Shown piece by piece: positions 49,894-58,155 of a stretch of 64,000 bases of DNA. Both the position numbers and the translations under genes were made by a program. Each line of letters begins with the position of its first letter. Position 1 is the stretch's first letter. The stretch comes from CAZRVH01 sp964624905 (GTDB taxonomy: Bacteria > Patescibacteriota > Gracilibacteria > Peribacterales > Peribacteraceae), in NCBI GenBank assembly GCA_964624905.1, contig CAZUYK010000002.1, forward strand, positions 47,139 through 111,138, written 5' to 3'. The notes beneath the pieces were generated by a model, which saw only the letters and a program-made list of their open reading frames with translations, did no database searches and was not told the DNA's origin.

Positions 49894-49943
49894 AGAGTGC
49901 GGGGAGATTACAGATGAGGCTGGAGGCTGTCAAATACATTAAA

Positions 49944-50023
49944 ATAGCTTCCTTAGCTGCGTTCGCTTCATTAGACAGGGAATTCTCTCTTTAAAGAAGC
50001 TAGCGAAGCTACAAGCTAATGAA
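49944..50023. repeat. Dispersed palindromic repeat, copy 3
   Basis: An imperfect inverted repeat of the same family: left arm TAGCTTCCTTAGCTGCGTTC and following bases (49944-49974), right arm AAGAAGCTAGCGAAGCTACA and following bases (about 49993-50023). It lies between rplS and the winged-helix gene. Confidence 0.65.
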
Positions 50024-50029
50024 TCACTT

Positions 50030-50617
50030 TTACGCAGTTGCCTCTTCGATTTGCTTCTGGAGCGTGTTCAAAACCGTCAAATGGCGCGGATCATTGAGGA
50101 TTTCCAAAACAAAGCGGTCCTTCAGGCTCAGGCGGTACAGGAAGTCCGCCTCGGAGAAGATGCTGTATTTCACGTACTTCATCTGGGGGTCCTGCAAGAG
50201 AAGGGCCTCCAAAACCTCCTTTTTGACGTCGCCGACGATCAAGAGATCCACTTTGCTCTCGGTTCCCGTGAGGTTGCCGGCAAGGAGGATGAGTTTGACG
50301 TTCGGAAGGGTGCGCAGGCTGGCGACGAACGGACTCTCGCCCTGTACAGCCTTGCTGAAGAGGTTGCGCAAGTCGGCGTAGAGCGGGAATTCGGTATCCA
50401 CGTGGTAGTACTTCTTCCTATTGCGATGACGGGCCTTCACGATGCCCACGCGTCGAAGGTTCTCCAGTTCGCGGCGAATGGAGTTGATCTGCTCGTTCAG
50501 GAGGCGGGTCAGTTCACGGATGAAGTACTCCTGCTCCGGGTGGAGAAGGAAAGTGGACAACAGCTTCACGCGGGTTTGTGAGCTGAAAAGGGCCTTGAGA
50601 ACGGATGCGGAAGACAT
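50030..50617 (-). CDS. Winged-helix transcriptional regulator with nucleotidyltransferase-like C-terminus
   Basis: A 195-aa protein. An N-terminal winged helix-turn-helix (about 3-75) has YFIRELTRLLNEQINSIRRE as recognition region and a basic wing (KARHRNRKKYYH). The C-terminal domain (about 90-190) contains VKLILLAGNLTG and KVDLLIVGDVKKE, a degenerate minimal nucleotidyltransferase fold (GS-x-DL type reading GN and VDLL). Such pairs are seen in archaeal and CPR regulators. The ATG at 50617 is preferred to a GTG at 50623. A palindrome in the divergent intergenic region (50662-50679) is a likely operator, possibly controlling the membrane pair at 50992-54138. Confidence 0.75.
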   Translation of the reverse strand: MSSASVLKALFSSQTRVKLLSTFLLHPEQEYFIRELTRLLNEQINSIRRELENLRRVGIVKARHRNRKKYYHVDTEFPLYADLRNLFSKAVQGESPFVASLRTLPNVKLILLAGNLTGTESKVDLLIVGDVKKEVLEALLLQDPQMKYVKYSIFSEADFLYRLSLKDRFVLEILNDPRHLTVLNTLQKQIEEATA

Positions 50618-50661
50618 GTTCACAAACAGTATTCACTAAGTTGCAGATAGTGCAAGAAAAG

Positions 50662-50679
50662 TGAACAATATTCTGTTCA
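50662..50679. promoter_or_regulatory. Operator candidate TGAACA-N6-TGTTCA
   Basis: A perfect 6-bp inverted repeat separated by ATATTC, with a related half site TGTTCA at 50617-50622 overlapping the regulator's start codon. This fits autoregulation by the adjacent winged-helix protein. Confidence 0.45.
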
Positions 50680-50955
50680 ATAAATGTGCACATTATAAAT
50701 GGCTTATACAAAACAAAATCTATTAATTTTTTTCCTTCGTAATTACAGTCTTGAACACAAATTATACTCGCATGAAATCGCGTTTCATGTTATAAAATAC
50801 TTTCTGACAACCCGTCAAACGAAGCGAGGAAAATGAATGCTAGGCTTGGAAAACAGGAAAAATCAACGTTTCGACATTGTTTATGCCGAACATGTTTTTG
50901 CCAAATTGTGAAATACAAAGGCAAAGAATCAATGGTCAAAAAGGCTTCACGAACA

Positions 50956-50984
50956 TTGAATAAAAAGCCAAAAAGTGCTATGAT
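50956..50984 (+). promoter_or_regulatory. Predicted promoter of the membrane-protein pair
   Basis: TTGAAT (50956-50961), a 17-bp spacer and TATGAT (50979-50984) end 7 nt before the ATG at 50992. Confidence 0.65.
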
Positions 50985-50991
50985 TATGGGA

Positions 50992-53043
50992 ATGCTTTTA
51001 CACAAACACACACGGAAATTTACGGCATGGATCGCGGGCGCAGGGGTAGCCCTGCTCTACCCGATGAGTGCGTACGCGCAGAACATGGATATCTTCGCAG
51101 CCGAGAACTTCATCGGAACGATGGTCGTGAAGGCGATCACCATGATCAACCTGCTCACGTGGATCCTGTTCGGTTTCCTGAACTATCTTCTGGATCCCCG
51201 CTTCATCTTCGACATGAACGAATCGGGACAGGAAGGCGCGTTCATGGAAATCCTGAACCAGATCTGGCAGTTATCCCGTGATATCACGAACATCGGATTT
51301 GCGATCGCGCTGGTCGCGGCTGCGGTGGTCATGATTGTGAAAGCCGACAAGAGCATTATCCAGGACAAGGTGGCAAGCTTCGTCTTAACCATCATCCTGG
51401 TGAACTTCTCGTGGTTTATCCCCCGCGTCATCCTGGATGTGGCCAACGTCGCCACGGCCACCGTCTTCGGAATCCCCTCCCTTCTCAACCAGGCGGGAGG
51501 CCAGCAGTGCAAATACGTCGGCGCGTCGGCGGAGGAAAACTGCACCGCGAAGGGCGACGGCACGTACGATTGCGATTGCATCATCATCACGAACATGCAG
51601 ATCTTCGTGGATAACTGGGAGGACTTGGACAAACAAACCGCATGGGACTGCCCGGGAAACGAACTCTTCTGCTACAAATACGAAAAAATGGAGCCGGACA
51701 CCGTCGCCAGCTATTCGGCGATCCTGAACGGCCTCATCGTGAACCACGGCCGCCTGCGCGAATTGGGACGCGTTCCGGCATCGCTTGCTGGCGGCAGCAA
51801 GATCAGCGAGCTCATCGTGTTCATCATGCGCGAGCTCCTGCTCCTGGCGTTCCATATCGCGTTCTTCTTCCCGCTGCTGGCGATGACGGTCGCCTTCTTC
51901 CTGCGCATCCCCATCCTGTGGATCACCATGGCATTCATGCCGTTCTACTTCCTGGGAAGGATCCTTCCGGACTCCATCAAGGAGATAACCGGCGACAAGA
52001 TGGATGAAATCATGAAGCAGTTCCTGAAGGCGGCGTTCCTGCCGACGATCGTGGCTATCCCGCTTTCCATCGGGTTCATCATGATCAACGCGGGATCGCA
52101 GCTGACGGGCAACGCGTCCGCGGGCATCAGCATCCGCCTGTTCGACGGCGTGTCCAACCTGCACCAGCTCCTGTGGATGTGCATGAGCATGGGAGTGCTG
52201 TGGGTGGGAGTCTTCGAAGCACTCAAGGACAAGGGAATCATGTCAAAGGGCGTCGAAGGCATCCAGAACTACGGACAGTCGCTTGGTTCGCTGGCGGGCA
52301 AGGTGGCCCTTTCCACGCCGCTGCCGGTACCCGGAGGAAACGCGCTCAAGTTCTTCAAGGACAACCATCCCGCCGTCCTGGCTAACGCGGTGGAGCGCAA
52401 CGGATGGAAGGGGCTCTTCGATCCCAACAAGGGCAAGCAGAAGGATATCGAGGACAGTGCCAAGAACTTCCAGCCGAACCAGTTCCGCGACCTCAACCGC
52501 CATCTCGAAGACCTCAGGAAGGCCATTCAGGCCAACGATACCAACGGACAGAAACAGGCGTACCAGGAACTCGACAGGATGGGCGTGAAGGGCGTGGAAA
52601 ACACGACCGACGTTGATTCCTTCATGAAGGAACTTGAAAAGAGGAATGACCTGAACGCGGGCGACAAGAGGGCTGCCCGCACGAAAGTCGACGAAGTGCT
52701 CAGAACTACGTCAACCGCCACTCCCCCTCCGGCCGACCCGAAGACGGCAGCGTTCGCCGCGGCAGCCAATAATCTCGCGGCAGCGACCCCGGCAGCCGCA
52801 ACGCTTCGCACGGAATTCAACGCATTGCTGGCGGAACTCAAGACACATAGGGACGCTGGTAATGCCGGCGAAGCAAACAGGGTCGTCGGGGAAATCAACA
52901 CCAAGCTCAACATCCAGATCGATACGACCTCGAACGACACCGTTCGCGACGACCTGAAGAAGTTCAATACCGATCACGTCCAAGGCAGCGCCGTACCGCA
53001 AATCGATAAGGACGGAATCAGGACCAAGATCGACTCTCTCTAA
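50992..53043 (+). CDS. Polytopic membrane protein with TrbL/VirB6-like layout
   Basis: A 683-aa protein. A signal-like N-terminus (about 1-29, ending SAYAQ) is followed by several membrane helices (about 40-65, 98-118, 126-150) and a Cys-rich external loop (about 170-240, with CKYVG, EENC, DCDC and CPGNELFC). More helices follow (about 275-345 and 375-430), then a long soluble helical C-terminal domain (about 440-683). This arrangement recalls VirB6/TrbL channel proteins of type IV secretion, but no VirB4/VirD4 ATPase is nearby. The start at 50992 is fixed by the promoter 7 nt upstream and the signal peptide. Confidence 0.7.
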   Translation: MLLHKHTRKFTAWIAGAGVALLYPMSAYAQNMDIFAAENFIGTMVVKAITMINLLTWILFGFLNYLLDPRFIFDMNESGQEGAFMEILNQIWQLSRDITNIGFAIALVAAAVVMIVKADKSIIQDKVASFVLTIILVNFSWFIPRVILDVANVATATVFGIPSLLNQAGGQQCKYVGASAEENCTAKGDGTYDCDCIIITNMQIFVDNWEDLDKQTAWDCPGNELFCYKYEKMEPDTVASYSAILNGLIVNHGRLRELGRVPASLAGGSKISELIVFIMRELLLLAFHIAFFFPLLAMTVAFFLRIPILWITMAFMPFYFLGRILPDSIKEITGDKMDEIMKQFLKAAFLPTIVAIPLSIGFIMINAGSQLTGNASAGISIRLFDGVSNLHQLLWMCMSMGVLWVGVFEALKDKGIMSKGVEGIQNYGQSLGSLAGKVALSTPLPVPGGNALKFFKDNHPAVLANAVERNGWKGLFDPNKGKQKDIEDSAKNFQPNQFRDLNRHLEDLRKAIQANDTNGQKQAYQELDRMGVKGVENTTDVDSFMKELEKRNDLNAGDKRAARTKVDEVLRTTSTATPPPADPKTAAFAAAANNLAAATPAAATLRTEFNALLAELKTHRDAGNAGEANRVVGEINTKLNIQIDTTSNDTVRDDLKKFNTDHVQGSAVPQIDKDGIRTKIDSL

Positions 53044-53046
53044 ACC

Positions 53047-54138
53047 ATGTCACCCATCGAATCCCGCAACGGCCCGACACTCGCGCTGACGCCCCGCCAG
53101 CGGGTGCAGGAGAAAACCTCCGCCCAGGTGGATTATCTTTCGGGGGAAGTTGAACAGCCGCTCCTGAGGCAGGCGATGGATTTCGCCAATGCGATTCCGA
53201 ATCTGCGGGAAGGACTGAGAAACGATCCTCCGGCGGAGGCCTTCATGGAACAAGTGTTTGCCGGTCTCCTGGACCCCCGCCCGGCATTCGGCGAGCCTCC
53301 GACCGAAGCGATGAACCGGTACCTGAATTGGAGGGTAGTGAAAAACAACAAGGACGAAGACGTATACATCTACACCATCGACCCGCCAGTGGTGAAAAAC
53401 GACCTGGACCAACTGACACGCCTGCAGGGTATCCACCCCGCATTGGCCGGGGACATTGAAAAAGTGAAGATCAGCCTCAACGAATACGCCCGCAGGGACG
53501 AACGCATGGTGAACCAGGACCTGGGCGAACTTCGCCGCAACCTGTTCGCAAGCAAAGTGGCGAGCCAAGTGGGCAACACAGCGGGTTTCGCCGTCATGGC
53601 ATTCGCCGCCACGTTGGCCGGAGGACTCATGATTGCGAAGATGATTAACGAGAAGAGCATCGCCAAAGGACTGACCAACGTCGTTCCGCTGCTGTTATTC
53701 GGCGCCGGCGCCTATTACTTCTACAAAAGCGGCAGCAGGCAAGCAAGCGGCGTCAGCATCTTTAGCGCAAAGGAGGAAAAGGATCTCGCTCCCCTGGATA
53801 AGATCTTCAACCGCTCGTCTTTCACCGCCATCGCACGTCGCTACAGGATGGAAGGCCCGGCATGGGCAAACGCCGTGGACCTGACCATGCAGCCGGACCC
53901 GACATGGGAAGAGCTGAACCAAAAATTGAAGGACAAGACGGCGCAGCCCCGGGACATCGATGACTTCGCCAAATCCGTGTCACGGGAACCATCCGTCAGG
54001 AATTCAATTATCCAAATGATCGGAAACGGCGATTACGAAAGGTTCCGCGCCATCGTGTCGGGAGCAAAGGAACCGAATGCACAGTCCGTAGTGGTTGACT
54101 ACGTCAAAACGGGCGCGTGGAAATTCGCGAAGCAGTAA
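53047..54138 (+). CDS. Two-helix membrane orphan, partner of the polytopic protein
   Basis: A 363-aa protein of unknown function. A soluble N-terminal domain (about 1-170) is followed by two membrane helices (about 178-200 and 212-230) and a soluble C-terminal domain (about 240-363). It starts with MSPIE, like the 731-aa protein at 45046. It begins 3 nt after the previous stop, so the two are co-translated. Both this pair and the operon at 41852-48371 encode large orphan membrane proteins in one neighbourhood, suggesting a shared system. Confidence 0.65.
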   Translation: MSPIESRNGPTLALTPRQRVQEKTSAQVDYLSGEVEQPLLRQAMDFANAIPNLREGLRNDPPAEAFMEQVFAGLLDPRPAFGEPPTEAMNRYLNWRVVKNNKDEDVYIYTIDPPVVKNDLDQLTRLQGIHPALAGDIEKVKISLNEYARRDERMVNQDLGELRRNLFASKVASQVGNTAGFAVMAFAATLAGGLMIAKMINEKSIAKGLTNVVPLLLFGAGAYYFYKSGSRQASGVSIFSAKEEKDLAPLDKIFNRSSFTAIARRYRMEGPAWANAVDLTMQPDPTWEELNQKLKDKTAQPRDIDDFAKSVSREPSVRNSIIQMIGNGDYERFRAIVSGAKEPNAQSVVVDYVKTGAWKFAKQ

Positions 54139-54141
54139 GGA

Positions 54142-56355
54142 TCAATCCTCCTTCTTGCGGAACTCGCGCAGGTACGCTTCCAGCACATCCCCTTCCAAGA
54201 TCGGTTCGGTGGATTCGACGCGTAGTCCGCACTCCGTACCTTCCTTGGCTTCCTTGATGTCCGTATCGACCTTGCGGATGGATGTGATGCGTCCGGTGCC
54301 CACCTGGGCTCCCCCGCGCTGCAGACGGAACGTAACGCGCTTCAGGACGCCGTCTGTGACACGGCCTCCGATGATCTGCTCGCCCTTCTTTGTGAGGAAC
54401 ACGCCCTTCACTTCCATGTGGCCGAGCACCTTCTCCTGCTCCTCGGGCACCAAGAGCCCCTTCAGGAGGCCTTCCACATCGTCCAAGAGGTTGTAAATAA
54501 CGTCGTACTGGCGGATCTTCACGTTTTCGCGGTCGGCCGTGCGCTGCACGCTCATGGGAACCGGGGCGCGGAACGAAAGGACGAGCGCATTGGACGCCGA
54601 TGCCATCATAATATCACTTTCCGTGACGGTACCGATGGCGCCGTGGATGACCTTCACGTGCAATTCGTCGGTGCGCTGCTTCTCCAAGGCAGCCTGGAGC
54701 GCTTCCAATGATCCCTGCGCATCCGCCTTCAGGATCACCTTGAGCTGCTTCAGCTTTCCTTCCGTCAGTAGGCTCATAAGGTCGCCCGTGACGGACTTCT
54801 TCTGCTGGTACCCGGTATCGGTGATTTCCTTCAGGAGATCGCGCGCCTCACGTTCGCTTCCCACCACCTGCAGGATGTCTCCCACCTGGGGAACCTCGCC
54901 GAATCCGGACACGCGTACCGCTCCGGACGGGGGCACGACGTCCATTTTGGCGCCGTTGGCGTCCATCATGGAACGCACCTTGCCCGACGTTTTGCCGCAC
55001 ACGAACGCCTCCCCGACGCTCAGGGTTCCGGTATTCACGATGACGGTCGCAAGCGCGCCGAGGGACGGGTCCAAGTGGCTCTCGATAACGGTCGCGATGG
55101 CTGGACGCTTCGGGTTTCCCTTGAATTCCTTCATATCCGCGATAAGCAGGATATGGTCCAAAAGCTCGTTGATACCCATTTTGGTCACTGCGGACGTGGG
55201 GATGAACGGCGTCTCGCCGCCCCATTCCTCGGGCTGCAGGCCGTGCGCGGCCAACTCCCCCTTCGCGCGATCCGGATCGGCATTCGGGCGATCCATCTTG
55301 TTCACCGCCACGATAATGGGAACTCCCGCTTCCTTGGCATGGTTGATGGCTTCGATGGTCGTTTCCTTCACCCCTTCCTCTGCGGACACGACGAGGATCG
55401 CGATGTCCGTTACCTGGGCGCCGCGTGCGCGCATGGCGGTGAACGCCTGGTGTCCCGGCGTATCCAGGAACGTGATGAGGCGTCCGTCATGATGGACCTG
55501 GTAGGCCCCGATATGCTGCGTGATACCGCCGGATTCGCCGGAGACGACGTCCGTCTTGCGGATGGCATCCAGAATAGACGTCTTACCGTGGTCGACGTGT
55601 CCCATGACCACCACGATGGGCGGACGGGGCACGAGGTTCTCCGGCTCGTCCTTCATGAGTTCGCGCAGGTTCTTGCTGAGAAGGTCTTCCACCTTGGCGC
55701 CGCCCTGCTCCTTCTCCACCTTCACGCCCAGTTCCGTCGCGACGATCGCCGCGGTGTCGTAGTCGATGTTCTGCGTCACGGTGACCATCATTCCGTTCTT
55801 CATGAGGGCGGAAATGACCTGGGGCACCTGGACTCCCGTCTTCTCGGCGAACTCCTTCACGGAGATCTGCGCGGGAAGGACGACCGTTCCTTCTTTCTTT
55901 TTGATCTGCTGCTGCATGGCTGTCGTATCCTGCTTCGATTTGGCAGCCTTGCCCGTCATCGCCCGCTCCTCGTTCCTGCGCTCTTCCAATTCCTTCTTCG
56001 AGGGAAGCGCAGCCTTTTGCTTCGCGATAGCCGCCAAAGGAACGTCCTCCAGCGTCAGCTTGCGCATCACGTGGACGGACTCAGGCGCCTTTGGAGCGGC
56101 GGCAGCCTGTTCGGCAGAAGCGGACTCCTCCTTTTTTTCGCCATCCTCCTCGCCCTCGTCATCAGCCAATGCGCCCAGCGCCTCCATGTCGACGGTAATG
56201 TTGTGCTTGCGCGCGACGAAACGGATGATTCCATGCGCCAAGTTATCCGGAACCTCGCGGTCCGTCGGCTTGATACCAAAGTCAACGTCCAGCAATTCCT
56301 TGCGGAGCTGTTGCCCGGTCATACCCAATGCTTTAGCAACCTGTACGAGGCGCAT
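54142..56355 (-). CDS. infB: Translation initiation factor IF-2
   Basis: A 737-aa GTPase that brings initiator tRNA to the 30S subunit. An N-terminal IF2N domain (about 1-55, VAKALGMTGQQLRKELLDVD) and an acidic linker are followed by a second IF2N motif (about 160-210). The G domain has GHVDHGKTSILDAI, DTPGHQAF and NKMDRPNAD. The beta-barrel and C-terminal domains end in the usual position. TACTAT (minus strand) lies about 28 nt before the ATG and no Shine-Dalgarno sequence is seen. It follows the NrnA-like gene, a common bacterial order although rbfA is absent. Confidence 0.97.
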   Translation of the reverse strand: MRLVQVAKALGMTGQQLRKELLDVDFGIKPTDREVPDNLAHGIIRFVARKHNITVDMEALGALADDEGEEDGEKKEESASAEQAAAAPKAPESVHVMRKLTLEDVPLAAIAKQKAALPSKKELEERRNEERAMTGKAAKSKQDTTAMQQQIKKKEGTVVLPAQISVKEFAEKTGVQVPQVISALMKNGMMVTVTQNIDYDTAAIVATELGVKVEKEQGGAKVEDLLSKNLRELMKDEPENLVPRPPIVVVMGHVDHGKTSILDAIRKTDVVSGESGGITQHIGAYQVHHDGRLITFLDTPGHQAFTAMRARGAQVTDIAILVVSAEEGVKETTIEAINHAKEAGVPIIVAVNKMDRPNADPDRAKGELAAHGLQPEEWGGETPFIPTSAVTKMGINELLDHILLIADMKEFKGNPKRPAIATVIESHLDPSLGALATVIVNTGTLSVGEAFVCGKTSGKVRSMMDANGAKMDVVPPSGAVRVSGFGEVPQVGDILQVVGSEREARDLLKEITDTGYQQKKSVTGDLMSLLTEGKLKQLKVILKADAQGSLEALQAALEKQRTDELHVKVIHGAIGTVTESDIMMASASNALVLSFRAPVPMSVQRTADRENVKIRQYDVIYNLLDDVEGLLKGLLVPEEQEKVLGHMEVKGVFLTKKGEQIIGGRVTDGVLKRVTFRLQRGGAQVGTGRITSIRKVDTDIKEAKEGTECGLRVESTEPILEGDVLEAYLREFRKKED

Positions 56356-56424
56356 GAAAATTAGCGGAAAGCCGCGGAGATAGTATCAGACCGCACGGCG
56401 GAATGACAGCATTTTCCCCTGCTC

Positions 56425-57753
56425 TTAGCCCTGCGTCAGATCCTGCACGATATCGCGCGCCTGGAGAAGGTGCGCGGAACCCGTATCCTTGGCCGGCGCT
56501 GCCGGCTTCGGCTGCACCGGAGGCGTCATTTGCGGTGCCGCGGGAGCGACGGGCGTTACCGCAGGCGTCGCCTGGGGAGGCGCAGCCTGTTCGGAATGCA
56601 ACTGCTGCTTCATCCCTTCCTTCAGCTTCTGAATGCAGTCCAGCACCTGGAGCTGGAAGTTATCGTACTTGCTTACCTTAAAGCCGGATGCACGGGCATG
56701 CCCCCCGCCTCCGTACGTCTGTCCGGCAAGCCTGCTGACATCGATGGCGGCCGTGGAACGCATGCTCGCCTTGAGTCCCCCGCCTTCGAGTTCCGTGAAG
56801 AGAACGTATACGTCCGCATCGGGGATGGTGGAGATGAGTTCGTCCAAAATGCCATGCGTTTCCTTGCTGTTCGCCTCCATTTCGAGCAAGTCCTCCTTGC
56901 TGATGGCCGACCACACGATACGTGCGCCCGGATCCATCTGGATGTGGTTGAGGGCGCGGCCCCAGATCTTCAGCGTGCTCAGAGGCTTCGTTTTGTAGAT
57001 GTTCTGGATGATTTCCTGCTGGCGGGCGCCGCGGTCCAAAAGATCCGACGCGACTTCCAGCGAACGCGGCGTCGTGTTCGGGTTTTGGAAGCTGCGCGTA
57101 TCGGTGATAAGACCGGTGAGGAGCAGCGTCGCCATATCCGCCGTGATCTTTTCCTTCATGGCCGGCACCTGCTGGAATAGGTGGTACAGCACTTCCGTCG
57201 CGGAAGCGGAGGTGGGATCGATGAGTTGGATCTGGCCGTACCCGGTATTGCTGATGTGATGGTCGATGTTCAAGACCGGCACAGCCGAGAAAAGGTCCAC
57301 GTTTTCGGTGTAAAGCGATCCGAAGAGCGACAAGTCCGCCGTATCGACGGCGATGATGAGATCGTAGCTGCTTCCGCCCTCCGCCAGGCTGATCTGCTGG
57401 CTTCGGATGCTTCCCTTCTTTGGAACCACGATGATGTTCACCTTATGATCCTCGACGGTATAGCGAAGCTTATCCACTTCCACGCCGTCCTGGAGGTTGA
57501 TGGTGATGACGAAATCCTGGCTGGCTTTCACTTCGCGCTCCAACTTCTCGAATCCCGGAAGGAAATTCAGGGATTCCGGAAGCACGTCGGGACAGATGAC
57601 CGTTACCTCCTTCCCCATCTCCTTCAACATTTGATACACGGCCAACGCGCTGGAAAGCCCGTCCGGGTCCACGTTGGCATGCGGCACCACCAGAATGCGC
57701 TGGTGCTGCTCGATTGCCTGGAGGGCTGCCTGTACGGACTGGGGATTAAGCAT
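56425..57753 (-). CDS. DHH/DHHA1 phosphoesterase (NrnA-like) with Pro/Ala-rich tail
   Basis: A 442-aa protein. The DHH domain has HANVDPDGLSSALAVY, VDTADLS, NIDHHISN and TDTRSF metal-binding motifs. The DHHA1 domain ends with GGGHARASGFKVS. This is the oligoribonuclease/pAp phosphatase NrnA type, which recycles short RNA fragments and 3'-phosphoadenosine phosphate. The last 70 or so residues are a disordered Pro/Ala/Gln-rich extension. It precedes infB on the same strand. A TACAAT (minus strand) ends about 15 nt before the ATG. Confidence 0.9.
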   Translation of the reverse strand: MLNPQSVQAALQAIEQHQRILVVPHANVDPDGLSSALAVYQMLKEMGKEVTVICPDVLPESLNFLPGFEKLEREVKASQDFVITINLQDGVEVDKLRYTVEDHKVNIIVVPKKGSIRSQQISLAEGGSSYDLIIAVDTADLSLFGSLYTENVDLFSAVPVLNIDHHISNTGYGQIQLIDPTSASATEVLYHLFQQVPAMKEKITADMATLLLTGLITDTRSFQNPNTTPRSLEVASDLLDRGARQQEIIQNIYKTKPLSTLKIWGRALNHIQMDPGARIVWSAISKEDLLEMEANSKETHGILDELISTIPDADVYVLFTELEGGGLKASMRSTAAIDVSRLAGQTYGGGGHARASGFKVSKYDNFQLQVLDCIQKLKEGMKQQLHSEQAAPPQATPAVTPVAPAAPQMTPPVQPKPAAPAKDTGSAHLLQARDIVQDLTQG

Positions 57754-57816
57754 TTGACTGAACGTATTATTGTAACATAATTACACAAATAATGCAAGTC
57801 CCCTCTAGGGCAGCCT

Positions 57817-57851
57817 AAAAAGGGGTCAGTATAGGAATTTAGCCATACTGA
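57817..57851 (-). terminator. Terminator downstream of the tRNA-Pro locus
   Basis: On the minus strand TCAGTAT pairs with ATACTGA (57826-57832 and 57845-57851) around a 12-nt loop, followed by CCCCTTTTT. It lies after the damaged tRNA copy. Confidence 0.6.
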
Positions 57852-57885
57852 CGCAAGAGCCTAAATATGATTATCTGAATATGAA

Positions 57886-58007
57886 TGGTCGGGACGAGAG
57901 GACTTGAACCTCCGGCCTCATGCACCCCAGCACACGAGTGCATTGCATGCGCCTTTTGATGATTCGGATTCTTAAAAGAATCCTCAATCCAACTGAGCTA
58001 CGCCTTA
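57886..58007 (-). pseudogene. Damaged second copy of tRNA-Pro
   Basis: The 3' half is identical to the tRNA-Pro(GGG) copy upstream over 45 bp (57885-57929 versus 58019-58063). The 5' part keeps GCGTAGCTCAGTTGG but then carries a 36-nt hairpin-forming insertion, and a further 14 nt are inserted in the anticodon loop. The acceptor arms TAAGGCG and CGTCCCG no longer pair, so it cannot fold as a normal tRNA. Confidence 0.8.
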
Positions 58008-58019
58008 TTGATGAAGATA

Positions 58020-58096
58020 TGGTCGGGACGAGAGGACTTGAACCTCCGGCCTCATGCACCCCATGCATGCGCTCTAGCCAACTGAGCTACGTCCCG
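58020..58096 (-). tRNA. tRNA-Pro(GGG)
   Basis: A 77-nt tRNA with perfect acceptor CGGGACG/CGTCCCG. The anticodon arm is CATGC-ATGGGGT-GCATG, giving GGG. T-arm GGAGG-TTCAAGT-CCTCT. CCA is encoded. Confidence 0.93.
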
Positions 58097-58155
58097 ACAA
58101 ACCGACTCTCGGCTGGGAGATGATACTGAAGAGCTTTCTTAAGCACTAGCCGATC

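Larger units (their letters stand above)
50618..50991. other. AT-rich divergent intergenic region
   Basis: A 374-bp stretch without a convincing gene, clearly more AT-rich than the rest of the window. It holds the operator-like palindrome at 50662-50679, a perfect hairpin CATGAAA-TCGCG-TTTCATG at 50771-50789 and the promoter at 50956-50984. An open frame from 50833 (or ATG 50932) runs into the membrane gene but reads through its promoter, so it is not taken as coding. Confidence 0.6.

Noticed and set aside
50833..50991. N-terminal extension of the VirB6-like gene (ATG 50833 or 50932)
   Set aside because: The extension is Cys/Lys-rich, precedes the signal peptide and spans a very good promoter whose -10 ends 7 nt before the ATG at 50992.
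57920..58123. Short protein frames over the tRNA-Pro locus
   Set aside because: They translate tRNA and pseudo-tRNA sequence on either strand and are not genes.
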